Source of the DNA: Lytechinus pictus
Taxonomy: Eukaryota > Echinodermata > Echinoidea > Temnopleuroida > Toxopneustidae
Direction: 5' to 3'
Length of the DNA: 64,000 bases
Assembly (NCBI RefSeq): GCF_037042905.1
Contig: NC_087262.1
Span: forward strand, 26,129,001-26,193,000
Shown here: positions 35,135-48,210 of the stretch, in pieces
How positions within the stretch are numbered: the stretch's first letter is position 1
How the letters are laid out: each line of letters begins with the position of its first letter
The notes under the pieces: generated by a model
Databases searched by the model: none
Told to the model about the DNA's origin: nothing
The model's input: the letters and a program-made list of their open reading frames with translations, nothing else
Translations under genes and position numbers: made by a program

Positions 35135-35318
35135 CGGCTAGATTCTGCATTGCCTGAGTGTTTCCCTGTAGCAAAGATGGTTGTTGAACCACTCCCTGGA
35201 GAGGTTGCCGTAGCAATGGGGGTGGGTTGCCCAGGAGGCCTGGGGTTGGGGGTTGCTGATTGTGTGTGGGTATCATGTTCCCTCCCTGAGGGGTTTTCAA
35301 GAGGGGCTGCTGACTTTG
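35135..35318 (-). CDS. CCAR1-like internal exon (Gln/Pro-rich)
   Basis: A pyrimidine-rich acceptor precedes 35318 and a GTAAGT donor starts at 35134. The 184-nt exon enters in phase 0, matching the exit phase of 61289-61487, and leaves in phase 1. It begins QSQQPLLKTPQGG, which resembles the CCAR1 segment just after the S1-like domain (QTQPLLKTP-type), and continues Gln/Pro/Leu-rich (NPPPLLRQPLQGV). This region is probably unstructured. It is separated from the previous exon by about 26 kb of transposon-filled intron. Confidence 0.8.
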
Positions 35319-35386
35319 CTTAATATATCAGGAGAAAACAGAAACAAATATCACATAATTATTTCATTACAATTTTACTATCTCTA

Positions 35387-38166
35387 TACAGTGCGTCCCA
35401 CAAAAAACGAAACCGAGATTTATCGATCATTTATCATAACTTAATCACAAATATAATAGACAAATGACCTATAATTGTAAAGCTTAGAATCTCCTCTTTC
35501 ATCTGAAATTACTTAGATTATTTCTCATTCACGCATGAGTGAGCAAAAACAATTTGAAGAGGGGATACAAAAAAGTCATTTGGCGGGCTGTATCTGGGTT
35601 TCAAAAAGAAAACCACATTAAAAAAAAATTCAATATCTGCTCTTTAATTTGATACCTCAATTACAGAAAATGGTCAAGAAATAACAAAGTTCTGGTTATT
35701 TGAAATAAGGCTTAAATTTCAATAATTTCATAAAATTAAGAGGTTCTACAGGCTAGCGTTCAAACGCACTTGACACTCCGTTTTGTTGACGATCAACCAT
35801 GCATTAAGTCTTTTGTTAAAGTAGAAATATATTGAAAATCATAAAAATGAAGAATTATATATCAAATTAAAGGGGAAAATAAGAAGATCACGATGGTGTA
35901 CATCATTTATCATGGAGACTGATGAAACTCACTTAATTGATAGTTTAAAGTTCTCTCTCTGAATGCTTCAAACACGCTCAATTACGTCCGCGAAATTGGG
36001 TTTTTTTGATGACGTGTATAAGTGTATGAGAGACGTGATTGGCTCTCCCACGTCAAGCTCCACTTGCATGCAATACCTGTTGCGAGGGTACGTTTTCTCC
36101 ACACTGTCACTGAATACTTCGATCACGAAATGAAAGAAAACCCAGAAGTTTATCTAGATTTTGGATTTTCAAATTGATGATTTTGAAGATGAAGAGAATG
36201 ATGATGAAGTTTCTAGCTCTAGTGACGTGGATGGAGGTAAATTAGGGGAATTACGTCTATGATGATGAGTCGGACAATTCAACTTGCATGCCGATTCGCT
36301 ACCAACTCATGCAGCTGCTAGTGCTAGCTGCACGTAGGCCTACCGCGGGCCAAAATAAATCCATGAAAATTCTAGCCTGACCAGCCATACAGAGTCTCTT
36401 CCCTCTGTCAAGGCTCTAAAGAAGGAAAATAATGATATAACTGTACTTACAAACAAGTGAATATATCCGAATCTGAAGGCAACTCAACGAATAGCTGCAG
36501 ACGATATTCACCGACGATAAACTTCACGTAGCTGGGATAAATTGTCACTCGTTCTGTTAGATATAATCTCATTATTTTGACAAAATTACGAAACTCGGGG
36601 AATTATTTATCTATATAAAAATATAGTAACACCTCGTACTATTTTTAAATTACGATAAAACCTTTTTGAAGCAAAAAGTTGAGGTAAATTCAAATTAGAT
36701 GTAAGAGATCATCCCCAACATGCATAGCTCGTATGTGATTGTAAACAAACCATCAAAAATACCGATTGAGAGCTGTGCAACACGTGCATCTACTCTCTCA
36801 GCCAAGGCGAGTAAGCAATGTGTGTTTGTGAAGGTTTGTTTACAATCACATACGAGCTACGCGTGTTGGGGATGATCTTTTACATCTAATTCTAATTTAC
36901 CTCAACTTTTTGCTTAAAAAAAGGTTTTATCGTAATTTAAAAATAGTACAAGGTGTTACTATATTTTTATGTAGATATATAATTCCCTGAGTTTCGTAAT
37001 TTTGTCAAAATAATGAGATAGAAATTATATCTAACAGAACGAGTGACAATTTATCCCAGCCACGTGAAGTTTATCGTCGGTGAATATCGTCTGCAGCTAT
37101 TCGTTGAGTTGCCTTCAGATTCGGATATATTCACTTGTTTGTAAGTACAGTTATATCATTATTTTCCTTCTTTAGAGCCTTGACAGAGGGAAGAGACTCT
37201 GTATGGATGGTCAGGCTGGAATTTTCATGGATTTATTTTGGCCCGCGGTAGGCCTACGTGCAGCTAGCACTAGCAGCTGCATGAGTTGGTAGCGAATCGG
37301 CATGCAAGTTGAATTGTCCGACTCATCATCATAGACGTAATTCCCCTAATTTACCTCCATCCACGTCACTAGAGCTAGAAACTTCATCATCATTCTCTTC
37401 ATCTTCAAAATCATCAATTTGAAAATCCAAAATCTAGATAAACTTCTGGGTTTTCTTTCATTTCGTGATATAAGTATTCAGTGACAGTGTGGAGAAAACG
37501 TACCCTCGCAACAGGTTTTGCATGCAAGTGGAGCTTGACGTGGGAGAGCCAATCACGTCTCTCGTACACTCATACACGTCATCAAATTTGAGTCAATTCA
37601 GAGACCGATGGGAGGCGTATTTCGGAGAGGCATTTTAGCGCTTTTTAATTGGCGATTTCCACCTTATGTATTACTTTCGTTATTTTTGAATGACCAAAAT
37701 GATAATCCCCACATCATGACCTTTCCACTTATATATAATAAGGCCATATTCATAATCAATATATTTCTCCTTTAACCATGTGATAGCTTCTGTGGGAAAC
37801 CGGTGAAAACACGTTTATTTAATGAAATTATGGAAATACAAGCATTGTTTCGAGGGAACATAACTTTCTTACTTCTTGACCATTTTTTGTGATTATGGTA
37901 TCAAATAAAAGAGCAGATATTGAACTTTTTAGGCATGTGATTTTCTTTTTGAAATTCAGATACCCCCCGCCAAATGAGTTTATGGTATCCTTTCTTCAAA
38001 TTGTTTTTGCTCACTCATGCGTGAATGGGGAATAATCTAGGTAATATCAGATGAAAGAGGAGATTCTAAGCTTTACATTGGTAGGTCATTTGTCTATTGT
38101 ATTTGTGATTAAGTTATGATAAATCATCGCTTAAACTCGTTTCATTTTTTCTGGGATGCACTGTAT
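35387..38166. mobile_element. Mariner-type MITE, split by fold-back H1
   Basis: Ends TATACAGTGCGTCCCA and TGGGATGCACTGTATA are inverted, with TA at the borders, as in many Tc1/mariner-derived MITEs. The arms 35390-35815 and 37775-38162 are complementary (TCACGCATGAGTGAGC and GCTCACTCATGCGTGA pair). Fold-back H1 sits between the arms. Confidence 0.75.
35816..37774. mobile_element. Long fold-back element H1 (about 1.96 kb)
   Basis: Begins TTAAAGTAGAAATATATTG and ends CAATATATTTCTCCTTTAA. Each arm is about 0.9 kb, with a loop of less than 100 bp near 36760-36840. The left arm carries the sequence 36085-36230, encoding HTVTEYFDHEMKENPE and an acidic IDDFEDEENDDE stretch; the right arm carries its complement. 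One extra T breaks the frame in this copy. If transcribed within the CCAR1-like pre-mRNA it would form a very long hairpin. Confidence 0.8.
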
Positions 38167-38282
38167 AAGGAGGGTTCATTCTCTGTACACAGATATGATT
38201 AACTCTAACTAGTATCACATCTACATGTATGAATTTCACGACATACAATATAGTTGGCTGGTTAGAAGAAAGAAACATGTAT

Positions 38283-38725
38283 CAAGTGGAACGCCTCTGG
38301 CAGTCTTGCCTGCATTACGCAAATCGATTAAACAGCAATGCTGCCTTTGAAAACAGCTATGGCATAATTATTCACAAAAGAAAACACTAATATGATAATA
38401 GAATATTATGTCCATTATTGACCTTTGACCATGATCATGTGACCTAAGACATGTTCAAAACAATCATTCACACTTGATTACCCTTATGTCTAAGTTTCAT
38501 GATCTAGATCGATAAACTTTCTAAGTTATGAAGCCAATTCAACAAATACTCCCAACACGACCAAAGTGTGTTGACCCTAATGACTTTTGACCTTGGTCAT
38601 GTGACTTGAAACTCGCACAGGATGTGCAAGGATTGCTGTTATGTCTAAGTTTCATGAACTAGATCCATAAAACTTCAAAGTTATGATGAAGATTTCAAAA
38701 ATACCCACAACATGTCATATACGTC
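38283..38725 (+). mobile_element. Tandem-core element P6 (3'-truncated)
   Basis: 5' end AAGTGGAACGCCTCTGGCAG. Two and a half monomers (TGACCTTTGACCATGATC, GTGACTTGAAACTCGCACAG). Stops near 38725 without the 3' hairpin. Confidence 0.75.
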
Positions 38726-39288
38726 ATGAAACCTGCCTGATAGCACGATGCGCGCTACCATTTTGATTTGCGGAAGCAAAGAAATTACAATACTGCTCCT
38801 TTAGACACAACTTTTCGACTATGACCACGGAATGAAAATAATTCTGTGACTTCTACTTGGGTTTTATAATAAATGCGCTAATTTGGATTGTTAGATTAGT
38901 ACATGTACTTTCGCTCCGAAATTATGTCTGAATTTTTTTTTTGTTTATTGTGAGATCACGATTCATTGAGATTTGTTGATGTTGGAATTAATATCGTACC
39001 CCCTAGGCATACCGCCACCCCCCCCCCCCCCCAGAAAAATAACCTCCACACTGCAGACGGTAAGGGGACTTGAAATTCGTTCATTCTGGTAAATCAAGGG
39101 GTCAAGCGAGAGGAATGCAAAGTGAGTAAGAATGTGGTGCTAATTTTGGTAGAGAGGAATGGATCTTGCTTCCCGATTCTAAGCTCTGCCTGTCCATGTT
39201 TACCACATCTTGATCTGACTGACCCTCACTAATTAAGAGCCCTCCCAATATCATTTTTTTGGGGGGGAGGATTTTTTGCCTGTCCATT

Positions 39289-39773
39289 ATGCTTTTCACA
39301 CTGCATTTCCTTAACCCCGGACTATCCTTAAGCCCATACTATCTTTTTTTCGATTCACACTGTCTTTCTTAACCCTGTACTATTTACTTAGCCGGGGTTA
39401 ATGCCTTAACCCCGGGCAATCACACAGCTCATAAATATTGATGATTTTACCATACAGAGCGCGATTAACGTGCAATTTCGACTTCTGTGATTGGCTAATG
39501 CTTAGCCAAACTTGTGCTTAGCCCTGTTTCGTTTCACACTGCATCTCTTAGCACCACAATTGTGGTGCTAGCACCACAATAAGCCGGCTAACCCTGCTTT
39601 TTTGCAGGGCCAGATAGTACTGTACTATTTACCGTGCTAGCCCACTTTGCTAAAACGTAGTGTGAAAACGAAGTGGGCTAAGCTTAACCCCGGGAAATTG
39701 GTGGGGCTAAGACCCCCCCTTAGCCCCACCAATTTCCTGGGGTTAAGGGAAAAAAGTGCATTGTGAAAAGCAT
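39289..39773. mobile_element. Element K copy 2 (485 bp)
   Basis: Ends ATGCTTTTCACACTGCAT and GTGCATTGTGAAAAGCAT are inverted. It contains the same palindrome chain as K1 (CTTAACCCCGGG, GGTGCTAGCACC, GCAGGGCCAGATAGTAC). It is uninterrupted and gives the intact form of the family. Confidence 0.75.
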
Positions 39774-39849
39774 ACATGTTTACCACCCCCAAATCCTGAT
39801 CTGACTGTTTTAAGTATCTGTTATGTTGATATAATTATAGAAAATAGGG

Positions 39850-40934
39850 CAGTCAGACCGCAGGTCCCTATGCTAATGAGCAAAAAGGCCAGATTCATCC
39901 AAATCATCTCGTGGCTGAATCCTCCTCCTTGCAAAATCTCGTGATTCGTGAGATTTTCTTTCTCTAAGAATTTACCTGTTTTAACCTCAAGTTAAATGAA
40001 ATATTATTGCACCATCAGGTAGAGTAAAAGTTACTCTTTCATATTGGTCATTTATTTTGTATACAATATTTTGTTAAATAAGTAAATTTCTGGCCTGAAA
40101 ATGTGCCACAAAACTGAATTTTCTTCCTCTGTTTTCTTTTGTAAATTGTGCAAAACTTTTTATTTTGAGCCTCAATGATATCTATATTACCATAAAGCTG
40201 AACTTCTGTACTTTCTTACAATGCCACTCTTGATATGCGGCACCTTTTAATCGGGTCAAGATCACACTTTCCCCACCAAGGTACAAGACGAGATTTCTGA
40301 AATTTTGTACTTGCAAGAAATCCAGAGTTCTGATTGGCTGGATAAGGTTCACAGAACAACAGGCGCGGGGTATTTGAGGAGATTACCACATGGGAAGTGT
40401 GACCTTCCCACGAACCCAGGCACTGGGACCGTTGGAATTTGCCATTGTGTGGTCTCTTTGACCAATCAGAGTGCAGTAATTCTTGTTTTCAAACTGTGTT
40501 ATGTACTTGGCAAATGAAAAGTGTGATCTTGACCCGATTAAACCAATTCTTATTTTGAAACCTATATCATTTCAAAGCATACATATTCAGCTTTATCATG
40601 ATATAAAAATCATTTGGGCTCAAACAAAAATAAAGTGTGAAAATAGCAGCTTTTGTCAGGTGAAAATATTTATTTTGTAGCCTATTTTAGATCAAAATTT
40701 TAACCTATATTACAAAATCTTTGAATAAATTCAAACACATGACCTGAAAGAATGATTCTTCTTCTTTACAATGGTACCAAATTCATGAAATTTGATGCAC
40801 AATTAGAGCAGTAATGACCGAATGAAAAGAGGTGTTTTGGTCCGCATCAAGCTCATTAAATATGCAAAACATCTCAAGTCATGAATATCACTTGGATGAA
40901 AGAAGCCACTTTCTTGGGACCTGCAGTCTGACTG
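39850..40934. mobile_element. Element L copy 2 (about 1.09 kb)
   Basis: Termini CAGTCAGACCGCAGGTCCC and GGGACCTGCAGTCTGACTG. Nearly identical to L1 at 21526-22608, which points to recent activity. It lies only 76 bp from K copy 2, not inside it. Confidence 0.8.
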
Positions 40935-41540
40935 AGGGTGACCAGTCTTGACTGGTCTTTGGCCTCTGTTGATTTCTTACGTACATCCACTGCATTAATT
41001 CTGTTTGTTCATTTATTATAAAATTAATTTTAATAGGGCCATTATGTTTCAATTTGAACTCTTTATGTTTACAATGTGAATGCACTGTATGCTTTTTTGC
41101 CTCTTTTAATGCATGTGAAGAAAAGTGATTTTTTCAATTCATTTTAAATTGATCGTTCATTAGTCAGGAATGTTGCATGAACATCCATCTGCATTTTAAC
41201 CTCTTTAATTCGTCATCACTCCTTTTAACAAATACTTGGAAAATATGTCAAAAGGTTAGTTGTTATTTTGATGGAACCTGTATTAAAAGATGTAAGGCCA
41301 ACCCAATATAAGAATAATGGGTGAGGCATCATTGGTCTAAAAAAGTTAGAACATTTATAAGTGTTCTATAATTCCATTAGTATTCATTTACCTTAACTTG
41401 TTTCTTGTTCTTATTGATTTTACTTTATTTTTTTGGTGAGTTTTCATTTCATACCAATTTCAGTGGTGCATTTTTGTCATCATTGCATGATTCACCATTG
41501 GTCTTCACTAAGACCCTATGATGGATCATTGGTCTCAACT
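40935..41540. other. Intronic stretch, nothing assigned
   Basis: AT-rich. No exon, tRNA-like box or convincing inverted repeat was seen. Confidence 0.45.
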
Positions 41541-41542
41541 AA

Positions 41543-41779
41543 GGGACGCACCATCAGATACCCAGGGGGGGGGGGGGACTGGAAGTTTGGGTTGATGCAA
41601 TTTTTTTTCTTACTCCATTGAGACAATTTTTTTGCACCTTTCAGATGATTTGTCAGTGGACCAAGTTTTCTTCTTTTTTTTACTCTGATGGTGAGTCAAG
41701 TTTTTTTTGCTCATATAGCAAGTCAACTTTTTTTGGGGAAAAACTTCCTGCCCCCCTGGATATCTAATGGTGCGTTCCT
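41543..41779. mobile_element. Small inverted-repeat element Y
   Basis: GGACGCACCATCAGATACCC at the left mirrors GGATATCTAATGGTGCGTTC at the right, with G-rich/C-rich runs just inside. About 237 bp, non-coding. Confidence 0.65.
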
Positions 41780-41818
41780 TACAGTCCCTAAGACCCGTCG
41801 ATGGAGCATTGGTCTTAA

Positions 41819-42166
41819 CTAATGCCCCAGTCACATTTCCATTACGGCGGCGTAAGGCGAGTCTAAAATCAGCAGTTTTAACATTTTTGTACCAGCTATA
41901 GCCTACATAGTGGTTTGAATAAAGATAAATAAACCTGGTGGGTGTTTCATAAAGCTGTTCGTAAGATAAGAGCGACTTTAAGAACGACTGGTGATCCTTT
42001 CTTTTGGTAAATGGTATACACCATTGGCGATGGTTTAGCGCGTAAGAAAGGTTCACCAGTCGTTCTTAAAGTCGATCTTAACTTACGAACAGCTTTATGA
42101 AAAGGCCCCCTGCTGTTTTTCGACTCGCCATACAGCGCCATAGGGGGAATGTGACTGTGGCATAAG
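41819..42166. mobile_element. MITE D, longer copy, with nested hairpin
   Basis: Inverted ends TAATGCCCCAGTCACATT and AATGTGACTGTGGCATAA, with CGGCGGCGTA subterminally. A second fold-back (41938-42110) with ends TTTCATAAAGCTGTTCGTA / TACGAACAGCTTTATGAAA and arms TTTAAGAACGACTGGTG / CACCAGTCGTTCTTAAA is inserted between its arms. Confidence 0.8.
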
Positions 42167-42459
42167 GCCTGAAGAAGGATCAGATTGGTATTGATATTAA
42201 AGGTAAGGTATCTAATGACCGGGGTGTCAGTTGCATTAAATGAGACTTTAATGTTAAGGGGGGCAGACATCCCCAGGCAGCAGACATGGAATTCAGGGCG
42301 AAATGTACAAAAAGCTTTGAGCGCGCGATAATCACAATCACAGCCCCTCATCATCATGACCATAGTTTATTATGATTCATCATATATACTACGATCGTCT
42401 GTAAATTATTTTTGGGAAATGATAACACAGGCCATCCCCCACAATAAGATTGGAAGATC

Positions 42460-42665
42460 GCTAGTCATAATAGTAGAGGGTCGCCAATAGTTGAAGAGGG
42501 TCAGTAGTCATAATGAGAAGAGGCTACTCATAAGGTATGATGGTTGTTGGTCAAAATATAGAAGAGGGGCGCTTGTCATGATAGAAGAAGAGTGTTGCTA
42601 ATCATTAAGTAGCAGATGGTGGCTAGTCATAAAAGCAGAGGAGAGTCACAAGTCATAATATTCAA
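42460..42665. repeat. Degenerate minisatellite
   Basis: Roughly eight imperfect units built on GCTAGTCATAATAGAAGAGGG, at variable spacing. Confidence 0.6.
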
Positions 42666-42669
42666 GGGG

Positions 42670-43790
42670 GGGGTGACGGAAAATATATTCCTCCGCATTT
42701 TCCCCAATAAGATATATTACTAATGTAAAGTTGAAGCTTGAGCTCTAATTTTAGATAAAATTTTTATGTATTCAGACCTGAAAATGTGAATATTCTGAAC
42801 TGTTTTTTATAATGAACAAAATCCTTATTCATGCAACTTACCTATTAATGTAAGCGCAAGGCACGAGCTGCAAATTCTTATTCTCCAATCTGAAAACTGG
42901 TATTCTTTTAAAATCATGAAGAGGATAACTTAATATATTATTGATGTGAGCACCAATAATAATTAGAAGAATATGCTCTTAAAAAGGCAACTTCAAATCA
43001 GCATATTATAAAATTCTGTTTGTGCTTCATGGCGCTTGCATATTTCTTTTTCTTTTTTTGGGGGGTTTTATTTTGAAAAGTCTCTAGAAGAAGACATCAA
43101 ATATATAGGGGTCAAATGTGTTTATTTAGGAACAAAATATATAAACAGAGATAGACGTCGAATATATTCATGGTATTGCAGAAATACCTTGAAATGACTT
43201 GACAAACCCTCACGCCCTTCTCTTATCATCTTCATGATGTGATAAGTGCAACCAACTCTCTCTGAGTTTCTTTTTTTTTAAGGAATTCAATTCAAGTTCA
43301 ATACATTTTCAATTTACTAGTCTTTGATATGTAAAGAAACATTTCCTTCATTTGCTTTGTACAGAATATTTTAATCAACAGAAATTATTGTAAAGTTGTA
43401 GGGTATAAGTGTAATACTAACTAACAGAATAAACACATCGATTGGTAAGTGCTCCCAGCTCCTAGGAAAAAGGCCAATTAACTTACAAATAAGATAATGA
43501 GGTTAGGATTGAGGATGATATGATAAGTTGGGCTCCAATTGCTCCTGAATTAATTCTAATATGTTACGGCTTTATTATTTCTGACAAAGAGGCAACAAAG
43601 TGCAGGCAAGCTCATTGTCATGGATGTCCATTATGCTATTGTGGTATATTCTGACCATTACTGGACTACATATCTCTGGAGCTGTGCTGTTCTGAGCTTC
43701 TCATTGGGGCCCTTTTGCATTTTGTATAGTGAAATTTAAGAATTCATGCATACTTTTGGTCAATTTTAATCTTTCAATAAAAAAGTTTTC
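42670..43790. other. Intronic stretch, nothing assigned
   Basis: AT-rich. Several TATAT runs and a poly-T/G stretch near 43045. No exon or element recognised. Confidence 0.45.
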
Positions 43791-43794
43791 ACAA

Positions 43795-44092
43795 TTTCTG
43801 GGGGAAGCTGCCCAATTCCACATGTTCAGGGAGGAATCGTTGTTTCACTTTAATTAGGAGAAAATAAGAATATTTCATTCAATAAAATACAAAAGAAAGA
43901 GTGAGTGGATGACGACATCAGTCTCATTTGCATACTGACCAGGATAACTGTTTTGTGAAATTAAGCGAAACTTTGAAATGCCATAACTTTCTTATTTTAC
44001 ATCCAATTTTGATGAAATATTCAGTGTTATGCTTGTTGAATTTTTCTTTTTTAATTCAAATCAACTTTTGGTTGGGGGGATTTGTCCTTTAA
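43795..44092. mobile_element. MITE A, right-half fragment
   Basis: CACATGTTCAGGGAGGAAT, AGAGTGAGTGGATGA, CATAACTTTCTTATTTTAC and the end GGGGGATTTGTCCTTTAA match full MITE A copies. Confidence 0.7.
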
Positions 44093-46335
44093 GTTCTTTT
44101 TATCTGAAAGGGGATTTCATGAGCAATTTTAATATGGCAAGTATGGTAAAAAAAAAATAATATTGACGTTTGAAATCAAGTATTCCAGGGGTCCTAAAAT
44201 GCAAATATTTTCATTCATTACATAGTTGCCAACTCTACTGCTGTCTACCGCTTTTCAACCATTTTGACCACCTACCGCCTTTTTACTCTCTTTTCAATAG
44301 AATCTACAGCTTTTTCAAATATCTTGATAGACAAAATATTTTTCACCCATTTTACTATGGTAATGCTCACAATCTACTTTTGATTGTCGATACGCGTGCA
44401 TGTATCACTGTGTTCCTCCAATCTGTATACTAATACTGCAATGGGAGGCGTGGCGGGGGCACGGCTAAAGTAGTCGAGACTCGAGACTGTTACAACTTCT
44501 CACTCACATTTGGGGAAGGCCTATGTTCATTAATTGTAATTTCATATAGGCTTTACAGTAGGGCATACGTGTATACCCTCTCAAAATATAAATGCTTTTT
44601 AGGGCACTTCCGGATATTTCAAGGTTAAGTCCATCCCAGAAAAATAATGATATGAAAGAATAGAGAAAAATCAACAAGCATAACACCTGAAATTACTTCA
44701 AAATAGAAAGTTAAGTAAGAAAGTTATATGAAATTTTAAGTTTCGCTTATTTTTTAATGAAACATATTTTTTTATTTCCACAACTCACTGACGTGCAAAT
44801 GAGAGAATTGATGATGTCCCTCACTCACTTTTTGTTTTCATTGTTTGAATTATGGGCAGGTCCAAGCTATTGTCCCCTCTGAAGTCAAAATTAAATCTTT
44901 GCCTAAATTTAACATATTGTATGTCATTTTGAAGCTTATTTTTTGCCCTCTATTCCAAGGTCATGATTCTAAGAAATCGTTAATTAGCGTGACGTACGGG
45001 ACAATACATTTTTCGATCTGCAGATAATGCAAATTATATATTTCCAAATATTCCTATGGGGACATGTAGTGCTATGTTAATGCAAACATTTGAGAAAAAA
45101 AATGATTTTGAAAATTGATTATGTTAATTATCTGGTGTCCAATAGGCACTGTCCCGTATGTCACTATTTAGCATGTTTTTTAGATTCTAATTAAGGAAAA
45201 GTTGAACAGTTTTCTTCACACTTTGGGGAGTTCTAATATATATTACTATACATCCAAAAATGGAAGTGAATTTACTGAATTAATTTCATGTTTAATTGTA
45301 AAAGATCAGCTAATTAAGCTTTGTGATGAACCAGACAAATGTGTAACGTAAGGGACACACCACACTTTAAACATAGTATTTCTATGTATTTCTAATTAGG
45401 GTTATTATTATTTTTTTTTTTAAACAAAGATAAAGTTAATTGAGATAAATTATGTATCAGTGGTTGAATATTGGTAAAATGCTGATAACAAAGTTATCAT
45501 TAGTATTAAATAACAAGGGTGCATATATTAGCATACTTGTTAACATATGTCTCACGTTATTAATTAAATCTTTCATATATAATCACAAGGTCATAATGTG
45601 TTTATGTTTTGTTTCACCATATACTATAATAGAAATATATATATCAATCATAACAATATTCTTTATACTCTTTATTTCTTTATTTTGGTTTACATCTAGT
45701 TAATTATAAATTTTGATGAAATTTCACTTTCCCATATCTTTTATGATATTTATAAGGTCATAAAATGTTTGCTGTTTTGTTTCATTGTATACTATTATAG
45801 AAATATACTGTACAAGCTGTTATTTTCAAATCGCGGGGGTCCCAACATTTTAGCGGGTTGTTAAATTCACGATCGGAAGATGTACAAAACACTTCCATGG
45901 CATTTTAAAGAACAAAACTGGTGCAAATTATGTGCAAATCAATGCTCATCAAAATCATCATGCTGATGTGTCTTTTGTACATAAATACGTTCCTGTAAAA
46001 ACAGTTACAAAATGTGGAAAAAGGTGGCTTAAATTTCACTTTTTTTACCTTTAGATCTGAAAATTCATCATGTCACAGTTTGATCTGTAATCCATATGGT
46101 TAAGCAATCTTCGGAATTTGTGTTTTGTTAGATTCATTTTTTCAAAAAGTTAGTAATAGTGCAAAAATGTTGAATTTTGTGAAGAGATTCTTACACCTTT
46201 AAAAGCTCTGGTCATGTGACTTATGAATATTAATGAGTATGCAAATACATGTAGCTGCCACTACGTGTGTATAGAGCCCATCAGATGACAATAAAATCAA
46301 ATTATTTCATGGAAAATACATTGTAATATTACAGG

Positions 46336-46693
46336 TAGTGAATAAATAGCCAACATTTTATAGAGCGCTTTTCCCAAAATGGCTCAAAGCGCATTACAGC
46401 ATATTATTACCCCGGTCATTGGATTCATTTCAATCCCGCACGAAAAGTGCACAATTTCCACTCCCTGGGGAGCATTCCTTGCATTCATCGCAGCCTCATT
46501 ATGGCGCTGGCAAAATCAAACATACAATATCTTTCGCATCCTACCGGGTACCCATTTAGCACCTGGGTCAAGAGTGGCAAAGTGTGGATTAACGCCTTGC
46601 CAAAGGACGCTAGACCACAGTGGGATTCGAACACACGACCCTCTGTTTACAAGGCGAGAGTCAGAACCACTACACCACGGCTCTTCCACATAA
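46336..46693 (-). mobile_element. tRNA-derived SINE S3
   Basis: On the minus strand the head reads GAGCCGTGGTGTAGTGGTT, followed by a GTTCGAATCCCACTGTGG B box. The body contains GGTGCTAAATGGGTACCC and it ends with an AAGCGCTCTATAAAATG tail. The tRNA head is Glu/Asp-like. Confidence 0.75.
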
Positions 46694-46954
46694 ATAACAA
46701 AAGAATTATGTGAGAAAATAGTTTAGGCTCTGATTTTGTTTGAGAAAAAAAAGAATTGTTTGAGAAAAAAAAGAAGTGAAATTCTAGCTAACTTTTTAAA
46801 TCACTAACTGTACTTTCTAAACCTTATTTTATGTACATATATAGAGGTGCATACCTCAATTTTTTACTATACAGGATGTTTTCAATAGCAAAGCTCTGCT
46901 TTTGAGGATATTGGCACTGATTAATAAGTGTGCTAATATTTTCGCGTGCTGTTA

Positions 46955-47335
46955 AAGGTCAAGTCATCGGATGTAAAATAAGAAAGTTATGACATTTTAA
47001 AGTTTCACTTATTTTTCACAAAACAGTGATATGCACAACTAGGTGAGTCAGTCGATGATGTCCATCACTCACTATTTCTTTTGTTCTTTATTGTTTGAAT
47101 TATACAATATTTCATATTTTTTAGATTTGACAATAAGGACCAACTTGACTGAACCATATAATATTAAACAATGCTAATTCCACATGTTCAGGGAGGAATT
47201 GATCGTATCACTTGACAATGAGGAGAAAATTAGAATATTTCATATAATAAAATACAAATGAAATAGTGAGTGGATGATGTCAAAATCTCCTCATTTGCAT
47301 ACCAGCCAGGATGTGCATATCTGTTTTGTGAAATT
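46955..47335. mobile_element. MITE A fragment within J
   Basis: TTAAAGGTCAAGTC, AAGAAAGTTATGACATTTT and CACTCACTATTTCTTTTGT match MITE A. It is internally deleted and cut off at 47335, where a CpG-rich segment (GGTCACATTTGCTACGGCC) starts. Confidence 0.65.
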
Positions 47336-47794
47336 AATACCTTGGTCACATTTGCTACGGCCGCCGTAGATTCTAAAATTTCTACGGCGAGTAGCAATTT
47401 TACGGTCGCCACAGAATTTCCACGGCCACTTACTCTAGCGGTCACATATGTTACGGTCGCCGTAATTTATGGAGAAAAAAATCTGCGGCTGACGTATGTC
47501 CTTGAAATCATGACGTATGGTCGCCCTAGGACGACCCTGCGCTGACCGTAGGTTTTTGACAAATACTACGGCAAACGCGAGGTAGCCGCAAGGCGCCCTC
47601 ACGGCGGCCGCAGGGGCACTGTACAGTGAGTATACCATGAATTGCTTGTCACATGATATTTTACATTAGACATTTCATTTTAGAAAGTTTTCAAAGTGTC
47701 GCACCATGCCCATGCGCGTATTCTGGGCGGGAGGGAGGGGGTGGGTTTTCTGGGTCCGGGCCCCCAGGTAGGCGAAAAGGGGGCGCCAAAAAGA

Positions 47795-47915
47795 TGGAGG
47801 AAAGAAAAGGGAGATAAAAAAGAGGGGGAAAGAAGTGAAAGAGAAAAGGGAAAAAGAAAGAGAGAAGGAAAGAAGAAAAAAGGAAGAGAGAAGAGAAAAA
47901 TAAGGACAAAGGGGG
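47795..47915. repeat. Purine-rich low-complexity tract
   Basis: About 120 bp almost entirely A and G (GGAAAGAAAAGGGAGATAAA-type). Confidence 0.8.
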
Positions 47916-48054
47916 GAAGTAATAAAAGTGCAGGGGGCGCCAATTGTTCGACCTAGGAAGGGGGGCCGCCAAATTAATGTTCGACACTGATCTGAATATC
48001 ATACGATTAGTAATGTTCGACCTAGGAAGGGGGGGTGGGCAAATTCGACCTTTT

Positions 48055-48210
48055 GGGGTGATTCGCGCTTCGCGCTCGCATCAAATGATTAGTTAGATGG
48101 ACATCCTGTTAATGATTACCTAAATTGCTTGGAATGTCTGGTTTTGGAACGGAATATAAAAAAGTTCAGCTCGCGCTTTGCGCTCGCATCGAATGATTTT
48201 TAAGTGCCCA
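48055..48210. repeat. Tandem pair with CGCGCTTCGCGCTCGCATC motif
   Basis: Two diverged copies of a roughly 115-bp unit containing TTCGCGCTTCGCGCTCGC (48062 and, as GCTCGCGCTTTGCGCTCGC, 48168). Each is followed by ATCCTGTT..ATGATTACC. The remnant near 48285-48310 may be a third. Confidence 0.65.

Noticed and set aside
41610..42363. Minus-strand frames of 138-148 codons
   Set aside because: They run through MITE D and its nested hairpin and through element Y, and read across inverted repeats.
46600..46693. Minus-strand tRNA-Glu gene
   Set aside because: It is the head of a SINE with a long body. A second diverged copy of the same kind lies at 48640-48850.
47795..47956. Lys/Arg/Glu-rich open frame, possible SR protein exon
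   Set aside because: It is a translation of a simple purine tract without splice-site support. The genuine Arg/Glu-rich exon at 15.7 kb is supported by its conserved end.
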